Below, piece by piece: positions 7,140 through 15,460 of a DNA stretch of 20,239 nt. This stretch comes from UBA3206 sp964548855 (lineage in GTDB: Bacteria > Bacillota_I > Bacilli_A > Acholeplasmatales > Anaeroplasmataceae), in NCBI GenBank assembly GCA_964548855.1, contig CAZJSR010000028.1, forward strand, positions 1-20,239, read 5' to 3'. Positions within the stretch are counted from its first letter, which is position 1, and the number at the start of each line of letters is the position of its first letter. The position numbers and the translations under genes were made by a program. Under the pieces are notes generated by a model that had not been told where the DNA came from, made no database searches, and was given only the letters and a program-made list of their open reading frames with translations.

Positions 7140-8024
7140 AATAAATTCCAAACAATCTTTATAAATTATATCAATTGTTTCATTAATATTATCTAAATTA
7201 ACATTATAAATATGCGTTGGAAATTGATTTTTAAACCATGTCATTTGTCTTTTAGCTAGATGTCTACTATTAAGTTTAATTTCTTCAACTGCACTTTCTA
7301 AAGTAATATCCCCTTCAAAGTAAGGAATAAATTCTTTATAACCTATCGCATGAGGAAAAATACCATCATTATAAAGTTCCTTGACTTCATCTAATAATCC
7401 ATCTTCCAGCATTTTATCAACTCTTTTATTTATTCTATCATATAATACATTTCTATCTTCTAAATTCAAATATATAATATATGAATCATACATTGGATGA
7501 GATTTACTCTCTATAGAATGAATTGATTTAGATGTATCTAAATATACTTCTATAGCTCTTAAAACTCTTTTTCGGTTATTTGGATGAATCTTTGTTTGAT
7601 CTATATTTGGATCTAAATGAATCAAATAATCAAATAATTCTTCATTTGTTCTATCTTTAAATTGTTCTTCAAAAGAATAATCTCTTTTTTTCGCACTAAA
7701 TTCATAATCAAATAATACACTTTGAATGTAAAGTCCTGTACCACCGCAAATAATTGCGTTTTTATTTTTATCAATTATTTTTCTAGCTTGTGATTGAAAC
7801 ATTGATACATCGTATTGCATATTAGGCTCTATTACATCTATTAAATGATGTACTACACCTTGCATTTCATCTAGACTTGGTTTAGCACTTCCGATATTTA
7901 ATTTTTTATAAACTGCCACGCTATCGCCACTAATAATCTCTAAATTTAGTCTTTTAGCTAATTCTATAGATATTTTAGTTTTTCCGATAGCTGTTGGACC
8001 TACAATTACAATTACTTTATTCAT
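7131..8024 (-). CDS. miaA: tRNA dimethylallyltransferase
   Basis: MiaA transfers a dimethylallyl group to the N6 of A37 in tRNAs that read codons starting with U. It has the P-loop GPTAIGKT at 9-16, the catalytic SGDSVAVYKKLNIGSAKP region and the HHLIDV and GGTGLY motifs. The tRNA-contacting C-terminal half includes RVLRAIEVY, AIGYKEF and RHLAKRQMTWF. At 297 aa it is complete. Its ATG overlaps the mutL stop by one base (TAATG), indicating translational coupling. The mutS-mutL-miaA order is shared with Bacillus relatives. Confidence 0.96.
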   Translation of the reverse strand: MNKVIVIVGPTAIGKTKISIELAKRLNLEIISGDSVAVYKKLNIGSAKPSLDEMQGVVHHLIDVIEPNMQYDVSMFQSQARKIIDKNKNAIICGGTGLYIQSVLFDYEFSAKKRDYSFEEQFKDRTNEELFDYLIHLDPNIDQTKIHPNNRKRVLRAIEVYLDTSKSIHSIESKSHPMYDSYIIYLNLEDRNVLYDRINKRVDKMLEDGLLDEVKELYNDGIFPHAIGYKEFIPYFEGDITLESAVEEIKLNSRHLAKRQMTWFKNQFPTHIYNVNLDNINETIDIIYKDCLEFINN

Positions 8025-9832
8025 TACATTATCCTTAAAAATAATTTTTCTAAATCTTTTCCACTCATTTTAATAATACTAGGCCTACCATGAGGACATG
8101 TATATGGGTTATTACATTCATTTAGTCTCTTTACTAAATTCAAAGCCTCTTCTTTAGTAAGTGCATGGTTAGCTTTTATTGAATCCTTACATGCAATTTG
8201 TTTAGAAATTCTATCTCTATTTTTTATTATGGAGATTTTTTTATCTTTAATAAACATGTTAATAAGATTTCTTATAAACTCATCTATATGATCAAAATCC
8301 ATCCAGTATGGTACTTCTCTAATTAAATAACTTTGTTTAGAAATTTGATCTAAACTAATTCCTATATTATTTAACTCTTCTTTATGTTCATTTACAAATA
8401 TTAACTCAGTTGGTGTAAATTCAAGTTCATAAGGTATTAACAATGGAATTCTAACATCACTTGGATTTGAAAGTAAATTATAATACTTCTCATAATTTAT
8501 TCTTTCTGCAGCGGCATGTTGATCCATTATATACATACCTTCATCATTTTGAAATATCAAATATGTACCATGTACTTGTCCTACATATTCTAAATAAGGA
8601 AGTCTCTTTGTAACAACCATATTAGGAGATTCTAAAAATTCTTCTTTGATTTCTTCTTTATTCTCTACATCTTCAATTGGCTTTTCTTCATCATGATTAA
8701 CAATATTTTTTTCTTCTTTTAAAGTATTATATGAAACATTAGCATCTTTTAAAGTATTACTTATGGCATCTAAATCAAATTCTTGATTCAAAAAAGACAT
8801 TTTTTCATATCCTTTATTTTCTGACTTAATGATATTTTCTGGAATCATATTAGCTTTCTTTAATAAATCCATAGCCATTTTTTTCACTTTAAATGCGATC
8901 TCGTCCTCATTTGAAATCTTTATAATAGCTTTACTTGGATGTATATTTACATCAATTAATAAAGGATCTAAATTTAAATATATTACACCTATTGGATATC
9001 TTGTATGAGGAATATATGTTTCATATGCTTCACATAAAGCATCTGTAAGTTTATAACTTTTAACATATCTCCCGTTACATATAATAGTTATTTCATTTTT
9101 ATTAGATCTTGATATAGTAGATTTTGCAATAACTAGTTTTAAGTCGAAAGCCACTGATTTATATTCATCAATAAGTAAATTTCTTGCGACATCAAGTCCA
9201 TAAATTTCCCCAAATAGTCTTGTTAAATCATCTTTCCCAGATGTGTTTATAAGTTCCTTACCATTATTATATAAACTAAAAGATATATCTGGTCTACTAA
9301 GTGCAAATTTTGTCATTATATTACTAACTTGGGATAGTTCAACTGGAAGACTTTTTAGATATTTAAGTCTTGCAGGTGTATTATAAAATAAATTTTCAAC
9401 TTTTATATTTGTCCCCTTATTACAAGCTTTAGGTAATGATGATATTTTTTTACCTGCGTTATAAATAACTTCTACCCCTTCATTACCATCATTAGTTACT
9501 AATGTCATTTTACTAACTGAAGCTATAGAAGGAATAGCCTCACCTCTAAATCCTAATGTAAGGATACGAAATAAATCTCTTTCTGATTTAATTTTACTTG
9601 TTGCGTGTCTTCCAAAAGCTAACAAAGCATCTTCAGCAGACATTCCACTCCCATCATCAACTACGTTAATCAATTTGACACCACTGTCAGTTAACGAAAC
9701 AGTTATTCTCCTAGATGAAGCATCAATGGCATTTTCAACTAGTTCTTTAACAACTGAAGAAGGTCTTTCAACGACTTCTCCTGCCGCAATCATATTTGAT
9801 AAATGATTATCTAATTGAACAATTTTTCCCAT
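8024..9832 (-). CDS. mutL: DNA mismatch repair protein MutL
   Basis: MutL couples mismatch recognition by MutS to strand incision. The N-terminal GHKL ATPase shows VKELVENAIDASS (28-40), DDGSGM (59-64) and GFRGEA (94-99). A charged, low-complexity linker (about 335-410) separates it from the C-terminal domain. That domain carries the metal-dependent endonuclease motif DQHAAAERINYE (437-448) plus ACKDS and CPHGRP (579-584). It should therefore nick DNA itself, as in organisms lacking MutH. The length of 602 aa is typical. It begins four bases after the mutS stop. Confidence 0.97.
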   Translation of the reverse strand: MGKIVQLDNHLSNMIAAGEVVERPSSVVKELVENAIDASSRRITVSLTDSGVKLINVVDDGSGMSAEDALLAFGRHATSKIKSERDLFRILTLGFRGEAIPSIASVSKMTLVTNDGNEGVEVIYNAGKKISSLPKACNKGTNIKVENLFYNTPARLKYLKSLPVELSQVSNIMTKFALSRPDISFSLYNNGKELINTSGKDDLTRLFGEIYGLDVARNLLIDEYKSVAFDLKLVIAKSTISRSNKNEITIICNGRYVKSYKLTDALCEAYETYIPHTRYPIGVIYLNLDPLLIDVNIHPSKAIIKISNEDEIAFKVKKMAMDLLKKANMIPENIIKSENKGYEKMSFLNQEFDLDAISNTLKDANVSYNTLKEEKNIVNHDEEKPIEDVENKEEIKEEFLESPNMVVTKRLPYLEYVGQVHGTYLIFQNDEGMYIMDQHAAAERINYEKYYNLLSNPSDVRIPLLIPYELEFTPTELIFVNEHKEELNNIGISLDQISKQSYLIREVPYWMDFDHIDEFIRNLINMFIKDKKISIIKNRDRISKQIACKDSIKANHALTKEEALNLVKRLNECNNPYTCPHGRPSIIKMSGKDLEKLFLRIM

Positions 9833-9836
9833 TTAA

Positions 9837-12404
9837 TCACCTTTCCTCATTTTTTAAATCATATAAAAATTTAAGTGCATCTATTGGTGTCATATTATTT
9901 ATATCTAATTCATCAATTGACTTAACGATTCTTGTTGTTCTTTCTTGTTCTTTATTTTCAGGCATATTATCATATTCTAAGAAATTAAATAAATCTAACG
10001 ATACATTACCTTTAAGTTCTGATTCTTCTAGTTTTTGTAACACTTGTTTACTTCTTGCGATTAATGATTTAGGTAAACCTGCAAGTTCCGCAACATTTAT
10101 ACCATAACTTTTATCTGCCCCACCATCTAATACTTTATGCAAGAATACTACACCTTTATTTGTTTCTTTAGCACTAACATGAACATTTTTTAATCTAGTA
10201 AGACTATTTTCTAATTCAGTTAATTCATGATAATGGGTGCTAAATAACATAACGCAGCCTATTCTTTCATGAACATATTCTATTATTGCTTGGGCAAGTG
10301 CCATACCATCAAATGTTGAAGTTCCACGACCTAATTCATCAAATAAAATTAGACTATTTTTTGTAGCATTACTTATAGCATAATTTGCTTCTGACATTTC
10401 AACCATAAACGTTGACTGCCCACTCATTAAATCATCAGATGCTCCTATTCTTGTAAATATTGAATCAAATATACAAATATTACATACTTTTGCCGGAACA
10501 AAACATCCTATTTGAGCCATTATTGCAATTAACGCTAATTGCCTCATATATGTAGATTTACCACTCATATTTGGCCCTGTAATTAAAAGTGTATTATATT
10601 TATTAATTACAATGTCATTACATACATACTCATCTGTTAAAACTGTCTCTACAACAGGATGTCTTCCATCAACAATATTAATTTCTCTTGTATCTGAAAT
10701 ATTTGGTCTTACATAATCATTTTTAATTGAAATATCACTAAATGATATAAACACATCAATTGTCGCAATGATATTAGCTAAATTTTGTAGTGATGAAATA
10801 TGTTTTTGACATTCATTTCTTAATTCAATAAATAATTCATATTCTAATTTTACTATTTTCTCATCGCTACCTAAAACAATTTGTTCATACTTTTTAAGTT
10901 CAGGTGAAATAAATCTTTCAGCATTCGCAAGAGTTTGTTTTCTTTCATAACCAATATCTTCTGGCAGTTGAGATAAATTAGCTTTACTAATTTCAATATA
11001 ATAACCAAATACCCTATTATAACCGACCTTTAATCCTTTATTTATTCCAAACTTTTCTTGTAGTTCTTTTTCATAATTTAAAATCCAATCTTTTGATGAC
11101 TTTGAAATATTTTTAATTTCATCAAGAGATTCATTATAACCCTCTAAAATCATATTTCCTTCTTTAATTGACATAGGTGGATTATCAACTAAAGCTCTAT
11201 TTAAAAGGTCACATAGTTCATAATGTGTATCTATATTATTCGCAAGTAAATATGCACTATTCAATTCAAGTTTAGTTATTAGACCTTTAATAAATGGTAT
11301 ATTTGATAAACTTTTTCTTAATTGCACTAAATCTTTGGCATTTGCGTTTCCTATACTGATTCTTCCTACAATTCTTTCTAAATCATATATTGTTTTAAGG
11401 GATTCTTTTATTTCTTCTTTAACAATATAATTATTATTTAATACTTCAACGAAGTCTAATCTTTTATCTATTTCTTCTTTATTTACAAGTGGTCTATCAA
11501 TCCATTTATGTAACATTCTTGATCCCATTGCAGTTTGACATTTATCAAGTAACCACAATAATGATCCATTCTTTTGTCCTTGTCTTAATGTTTCTGTAAG
11601 TTCAAGATTTCTTTTAGTAAAATGGTCTAATCTTAAAAAATCCTTTGATTCATAGTATACCGCAGGTTTCATATGTGTTAATTCAGTTTTTATAGCAAAT
11701 GTTAAATAATTTAATAGTCGACCTGCAGTACTAATAAATTCATTTGATACACCTTCAACTACATATTTTAAATAATCCGGAATTGAATCATCTTCATTAT
11801 AAGAAATAACTATTTGATAATTATTATGTAATGTTTCTAAAATACTCGGACAAAAACTACTACTTACAATAACTTCTTTTGCGTGAAGTGATATTATTTC
11901 ATTCGCGATTGAATCAAGTGTTTGAACCTTAGTTATATATACATCTCCAGTAGTTGAGTCTGCGTAAGATAATACATATTCTCTTTTTATAGCTCCTATA
12001 GAAACTATGTAATTATTTTCTTTTGAATTTAGATCAGTATCAACGGTCGTTCCAGGTGTTAAAATTTTTATAACATCTCTTTTTACTAAGCCTTTTGCAG
12101 TTTGTGGGTCTTCAATTTGCTCAACAATCGCAACTTTAAATCCATTTTCTAGTAACTTTGTTGCGTATACTTGATATGCATGAAAAGGAATTCCACACAT
12201 AGGAACTCTTTCTTCTATTGATGCATCTTTTCCTGTTAATTGTAATTCTAATACCCTTGAGGCTATATATGCATCCTCAAAAAACATTTCATAAAAGTCG
12301 CCGACTCTATAAAAAACAATAGAGTCTAGGTTATTTTTTTTAATAGAAACATATTGTTGCATCATTGGAGAAAGTTTATTTACATCTACATCTTCTATAG
12401 TCAT
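9837..12404 (-). CDS. mutS: DNA mismatch repair protein MutS
   Basis: MutS binds base mismatches and small loops and recruits MutL. The 855-residue protein has the mismatch-wedging FYEMF motif at 37-41, the connector and lever domains, the clamp, and the ATPase with Walker A GPNMSGKST at 610-618 and Walker B LILFDELGRGTST at 685-697. HYHELTEL completes the ATPase signature. The frame is open nine bases further upstream from a GTG, but AGGTG ends seven bases before the ATG at 12404, so that ATG is preferred. It leads mutS-mutL-miaA with its own candidate promoter and lies next to cotE, as in Bacillus. Confidence 0.97.
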   Translation of the reverse strand: MTIEDVDVNKLSPMMQQYVSIKKNNLDSIVFYRVGDFYEMFFEDAYIASRVLELQLTGKDASIEERVPMCGIPFHAYQVYATKLLENGFKVAIVEQIEDPQTAKGLVKRDVIKILTPGTTVDTDLNSKENNYIVSIGAIKREYVLSYADSTTGDVYITKVQTLDSIANEIISLHAKEVIVSSSFCPSILETLHNNYQIVISYNEDDSIPDYLKYVVEGVSNEFISTAGRLLNYLTFAIKTELTHMKPAVYYESKDFLRLDHFTKRNLELTETLRQGQKNGSLLWLLDKCQTAMGSRMLHKWIDRPLVNKEEIDKRLDFVEVLNNNYIVKEEIKESLKTIYDLERIVGRISIGNANAKDLVQLRKSLSNIPFIKGLITKLELNSAYLLANNIDTHYELCDLLNRALVDNPPMSIKEGNMILEGYNESLDEIKNISKSSKDWILNYEKELQEKFGINKGLKVGYNRVFGYYIEISKANLSQLPEDIGYERKQTLANAERFISPELKKYEQIVLGSDEKIVKLEYELFIELRNECQKHISSLQNLANIIATIDVFISFSDISIKNDYVRPNISDTREINIVDGRHPVVETVLTDEYVCNDIVINKYNTLLITGPNMSGKSTYMRQLALIAIMAQIGCFVPAKVCNICIFDSIFTRIGASDDLMSGQSTFMVEMSEANYAISNATKNSLILFDELGRGTSTFDGMALAQAIIEYVHERIGCVMLFSTHYHELTELENSLTRLKNVHVSAKETNKGVVFLHKVLDGGADKSYGINVAELAGLPKSLIARSKQVLQKLEESELKGNVSLDLFNFLEYDNMPENKEQERTTRIVKSIDELDINNMTPIDALKFLYDLKNEER

Positions 12405-12443
12405 TTTATACACCTAATTCTTAAATAAATATCTAATAACTAT

Positions 12444-12473
12444 TTTATAATAAATCTATTATTTTTTCAACAA
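12444..12473 (-). promoter_or_regulatory. candidate promoter of mutS-mutL-miaA
   Basis: On the minus strand TTGTTG (12473-12468) and TATAAA (12449-12444) are separated by 18 bases, about 40 bases before the mutS ATG. An 8-bp inverted repeat (AATCTATT at 12453-12460, AATAGATT at 12477-12484) overlaps this promoter and its -35 box. Confidence 0.4.
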
Positions 12474-12484
12474 AACAATAGATT

Positions 12485-12522
12485 AAAAAAAATGAGAAAT
12501 TATTCACAATAAAATAATTCTC
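12485..12522 (-). terminator. intrinsic terminator after cotE
   Basis: On the minus strand GAGAATTATT pairs with AATAATTTCTC (one bulged base), and eight T bases follow directly. It lies just past the cotE stop and separates cotE from the mut operon. Confidence 0.75.
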
Positions 12523-12538
12523 ACCTTTCATTTATAAG

Positions 12539-13051
12539 TTATTCTTTATTTAAAAAATCTTCATTTATATCAATATCTAAATCTTCGATATCTATATTAT
12601 TAGGGTCATTAAAAACAGTTACTTGCATTTTCGTTTCTCCTATTACTTCTACAAGACAATCAAAATTTATATCAATTTCAATAGAATCCTCAAGTATTTT
12701 AGCATTAGTAACTGTAGGATGTTTTAATATTTTAGCTACTACATCAAAATTATTACCATCCATATATTCTTTTACTAATTGAACTAATCTAATATCTTTA
12801 GTATACGTTATTTTACTTCTTAGTACATCTGTTTTACTATTACCACGTAATGAATACCATATATTTACTTCAAATGAACCTTTTAATTCTACTTCATCTT
12901 CTTTTTTTGTTCCAGTAAATTCATGATTAATTATCCAACAGCCTAAAATACTATACGGTAAAATATCTGTTATAATTTTTTGATTTAAATTAATAACTTT
13001 TTTCCCCTTTGCAACTACAGCTTTAGTAACTATTTCTCTTATTTCATTCAT
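12539..13051 (-). CDS. cotE: outer spore coat morphogenetic protein CotE
   Basis: CotE assembles as a ring around the forespore and recruits outer-coat proteins in Bacilli. The 170-aa product resembles Bacillus subtilis CotE along its length: the start EIREIVTKAVVAKGKK parallels EYREIITKAVVAKGRK, and SILGCWIINHEF, GSFEVNIWYS, VAKILKHPT and VEVIGETKMQV align with the corresponding blocks. The C-terminus is acidic, as usual, but shorter. The frame is open from a TTG at 13066, but that codon would overlap the SD itself. GAGGTG lies seven bases before the ATG at 13051, which also matches the family start. It has its own terminator and lies next to mutS, the Bacillus arrangement. Confidence 0.88.
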   Translation of the reverse strand: MNEIREIVTKAVVAKGKKVINLNQKIITDILPYSILGCWIINHEFTGTKKEDEVELKGSFEVNIWYSLRGNSKTDVLRSKITYTKDIRLVQLVKEYMDGNNFDVVAKILKHPTVTNAKILEDSIEIDINFDCLVEVIGETKMQVTVFNDPNNIDIEDLDIDINEDFLNKE

Positions 13052-13112
13052 ATATTTACACCTCAATATAATATATGAGAAAAAAATAAAATAGTAACAA
13101 AATAAATTTTAA

Positions 13113-13138
13113 ATAAAAAAAAGCCCTTCGGCTTTTTT
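13113..13138 (-). terminator. intrinsic terminator after icd
   Basis: AAAAAAGCC and GGCTTTTTT form a perfect stem around a four-base loop. A T-run follows on the minus strand, starting directly after the icd TAG at 13139-13141. It ends the acnA-gltA-icd operon. Confidence 0.9.
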
Positions 13139-14128
13139 CTATAAATTCGCAATTATTGCGTTTGTAATAGTCTCTGTATTTCCATCTCCACCTAAATCAG
13201 GAGTAAGTCCTATTTTATTTTCTAATACAGTCTTAATTGCATTTCTAATTTTATCAGCACATTCGTTTTGTCCAATATGATCAAGCATCATACACGCTGA
13301 CATTAACATAGCAATTGGATTTGCGATACCTTTTCCTGCGATATCTGGTGCAGAACCGTGTACTGCCTCAAATATTGCGGCATTTTCTCCTAAATTTGCG
13401 CCAGCTGTCAAGCCAAGACCTCCAATTAATCCAGATATTAAATCTGAAATTATATCTCCATATAAATTTGGAGCTACTAACATATCATATTTTTCAGGAT
13501 ACATAACAAGTTGCATACACATGTTATCAACAATTTTACTATCTGCTTCTATTTCAGGATATTCAGGAGCAATTTCGTTAAATATCTTTAAGAATAAACC
13601 ATCAGAATTCTTTAGTATATTTGATTTATGAACGCATGTAACTTTTTTACGTCCATTATTTCTTGCATATTCAAATGCATAACGAATTATACGTTTTGAT
13701 CCTTCTACTGTTATTCTCTTTATTGCTTCATATCCACCTTCAATTGGATGTTCTTCACCTATATATAAATCTTCTGTATTTTCTCTTACAGTTACTATGT
13801 CAACATTTTGAAATTTTGATAAATCCTTATAAGAATAAGCTGGACGTAAATTTACATATAAATCAAAAGCTAAACGTAATTGTACATTAACTGATTTAAA
13901 TCCTTTACCAACAGGTGTTGTAACAGGTCCCTTTAAGGCAACCTTATATTTTTTTATAGCTTCAAGTGATTCAGTTGGAATTAATTCTCCAGTTTTATCA
14001 TAAGCATTTTGACCAATTAAATATGGATGCCATTTAACTGAAGCACCTGATGCTTCTACTATTTTTGTTACTGCTTTTGTGATTTCAGGTCCAATTCCGT
14101 CTCCTTCAAATAATACTATATCTGTCAT
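13139..14128 (-). CDS. icd: isocitrate dehydrogenase, probably NAD-dependent
   Basis: The 329-aa protein belongs to the isocitrate/isopropylmalate dehydrogenase family, which oxidatively decarboxylates isocitrate to 2-oxoglutarate. Substrate residues are visible: Ser79, Asn81 and Arg85 in KSVNVQLR, Arg115 in VRENTEDLY with Tyr122, Lys168, and Asp225 and Asp229 in NLYGDIISD. The cofactor loop reads HGSAPDIAGKG (257-267). NADP enzymes typically have Lys-Tyr where this has Asp262-Ile263, so NAD is the likelier cofactor. Homoisocitrate or isopropylmalate dehydrogenase are the alternatives, but the neighbouring gltA and acnA support isocitrate. GGAGG precedes the ATG, 12 bp after gltA. A terminator follows at once. 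Confidence 0.92.
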   Translation of the reverse strand: MTDIVLFEGDGIGPEITKAVTKIVEASGASVKWHPYLIGQNAYDKTGELIPTESLEAIKKYKVALKGPVTTPVGKGFKSVNVQLRLAFDLYVNLRPAYSYKDLSKFQNVDIVTVRENTEDLYIGEEHPIEGGYEAIKRITVEGSKRIIRYAFEYARNNGRKKVTCVHKSNILKNSDGLFLKIFNEIAPEYPEIEADSKIVDNMCMQLVMYPEKYDMLVAPNLYGDIISDLISGLIGGLGLTAGANLGENAAIFEAVHGSAPDIAGKGIANPIAMLMSACMMLDHIGQNECADKIRNAIKTVLENKIGLTPDLGGDGNTETITNAIIANL

Positions 14129-14140
14129 TTTAAAATCCTC

Positions 14141-15439
14141 CTATTTTTTACTACCTACATATTGAGTTGCAGGTCTAATTATTTTATTACAATACAATTT
14201 ATTTTCAATAATATGTGCAACCCAACCAACAACTCTTGCGGTTGCAAATATTGGAATAAATAAATCTCTTGGTATATTTAATAAACTATATGTTAAACCA
14301 CTATAGTAGTCTACATTTGCACAGTAATCTGCACCTTTTCTATTTTGTAGTGTTTGAATTGCGATACGTTCAAATCTTTGATAGAAATCATATCTCTTAT
14401 CATTACATTTATCAGATAATTCCTTACATTTAGATTTTAATAAAACACATCTAGGATCACTTTTGGTATATACAGCATGACCTATACCATATATCAATCC
14501 TTTTTTATCATAGTATTCTTTATTAAGTAGTTTATTTACTACATCCTCAATTTCTTTATCTGTTGCATCAAGTGAAATATCACTAATTATATAATTCATC
14601 ATATCAAGTACAGCTTGATTTGCTCCACCGTGTCTTGGACCTTTTAAAGAACAAATTCCCGCCGCAATTGTTGAATATATATCTGTATCAGTTGAAGATA
14701 CCACAACATTTGTAAATGTTGAATTATTTCCTCCACCATGGTCAGCATGAATTATTAAAGCCAAATCTAAAGTTTCAGCTTCAAGACGAGAGAATTTACC
14801 ATCATTTCTTGATAAATATAATATATTTTCAGCTATTGAATAATCTGGTCTTGGGTTATGAATATGAAGTGAATCATTATCAATATAATGTGTCTTAGCT
14901 TGTAGGCTATAGCTTATTATAGCTGGCATTTTACTAATTAAAGAAATACCTTTTTTTAACAGTTCCATAGGTTCAGTATTATCAGGATCTTTATCAAATG
15001 AATATAGTGATAAAATACTTCTAGCAATATGATTCATAATACTATTAGATACATTTTTTAAAATAATATTTTCTAAAAAATCATTCGGAAGCATATATCC
15101 ATTTCTTAATATTTTTTTGAATTCTTCAAGTTCTTCTTTAGAAGGAACATGACCAAATAATATTAAAAAACAAGTTTTTTCATATCCGTAGCAATCATCG
15201 TCAATTTTAGCTAAATCATATATATCAATATCTCTATAATACAAATGTCCTTCTGTTGAAATTTTTGTTCCATCTTTAATTTCATAACCATGAACATCTG
15301 AAACTTTTGTTAGACCTACTAAAACACCAGTACCATTATTATTTCTAAGACCTCTTTTAACATTTAATTTATCATAAAGTTCTTGGTCAATATAACCATC
15401 GGTTAAACATTTTTCAAATTCTTTTTTTAAAAAATCCAT
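14141..15439 (-). CDS. gltA: citrate synthase
   Basis: Citrate synthase condenses acetyl-CoA with oxaloacetate. The three catalytic residues are recognisable: His234 in HADHGGGN, His270 in GPRHGGANQ and Asp377 in NVDYYSGLTY. GIGHAVY (318-324) and the C-terminal ATQYVG are also family features. At 432 aa it fits the form common in anaerobic gut Firmicutes, with an N-terminal extension before the core. GGAG lies shortly before the ATG, and acnA ends 21 bp upstream. A 2-methylcitrate synthase activity cannot be excluded from sequence, but the operon partners favour citrate. Confidence 0.94.
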   Translation of the reverse strand: MDFLKKEFEKCLTDGYIDQELYDKLNVKRGLRNNNGTGVLVGLTKVSDVHGYEIKDGTKISTEGHLYYRDIDIYDLAKIDDDCYGYEKTCFLILFGHVPSKEELEEFKKILRNGYMLPNDFLENIILKNVSNSIMNHIARSILSLYSFDKDPDNTEPMELLKKGISLISKMPAIISYSLQAKTHYIDNDSLHIHNPRPDYSIAENILYLSRNDGKFSRLEAETLDLALIIHADHGGGNNSTFTNVVVSSTDTDIYSTIAAGICSLKGPRHGGANQAVLDMMNYIISDISLDATDKEIEDVVNKLLNKEYYDKKGLIYGIGHAVYTKSDPRCVLLKSKCKELSDKCNDKRYDFYQRFERIAIQTLQNRKGADYCANVDYYSGLTYSLLNIPRDLFIPIFATARVVGWVAHIIENKLYCNKIIRPATQYVGSKK

Positions 15440-15460
15440 GCTTATCTCCTTTTGGGGATT

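Noticed and set aside
13060..13110. sigma-E-like promoter (TACTATT ... CATATATT) ahead of cotE
   Set aside because: The spacing is short, and the implied transcript start falls on the GAGGTG ribosome-binding site, leaving no leader. The match is expected by chance in this AT-rich DNA.
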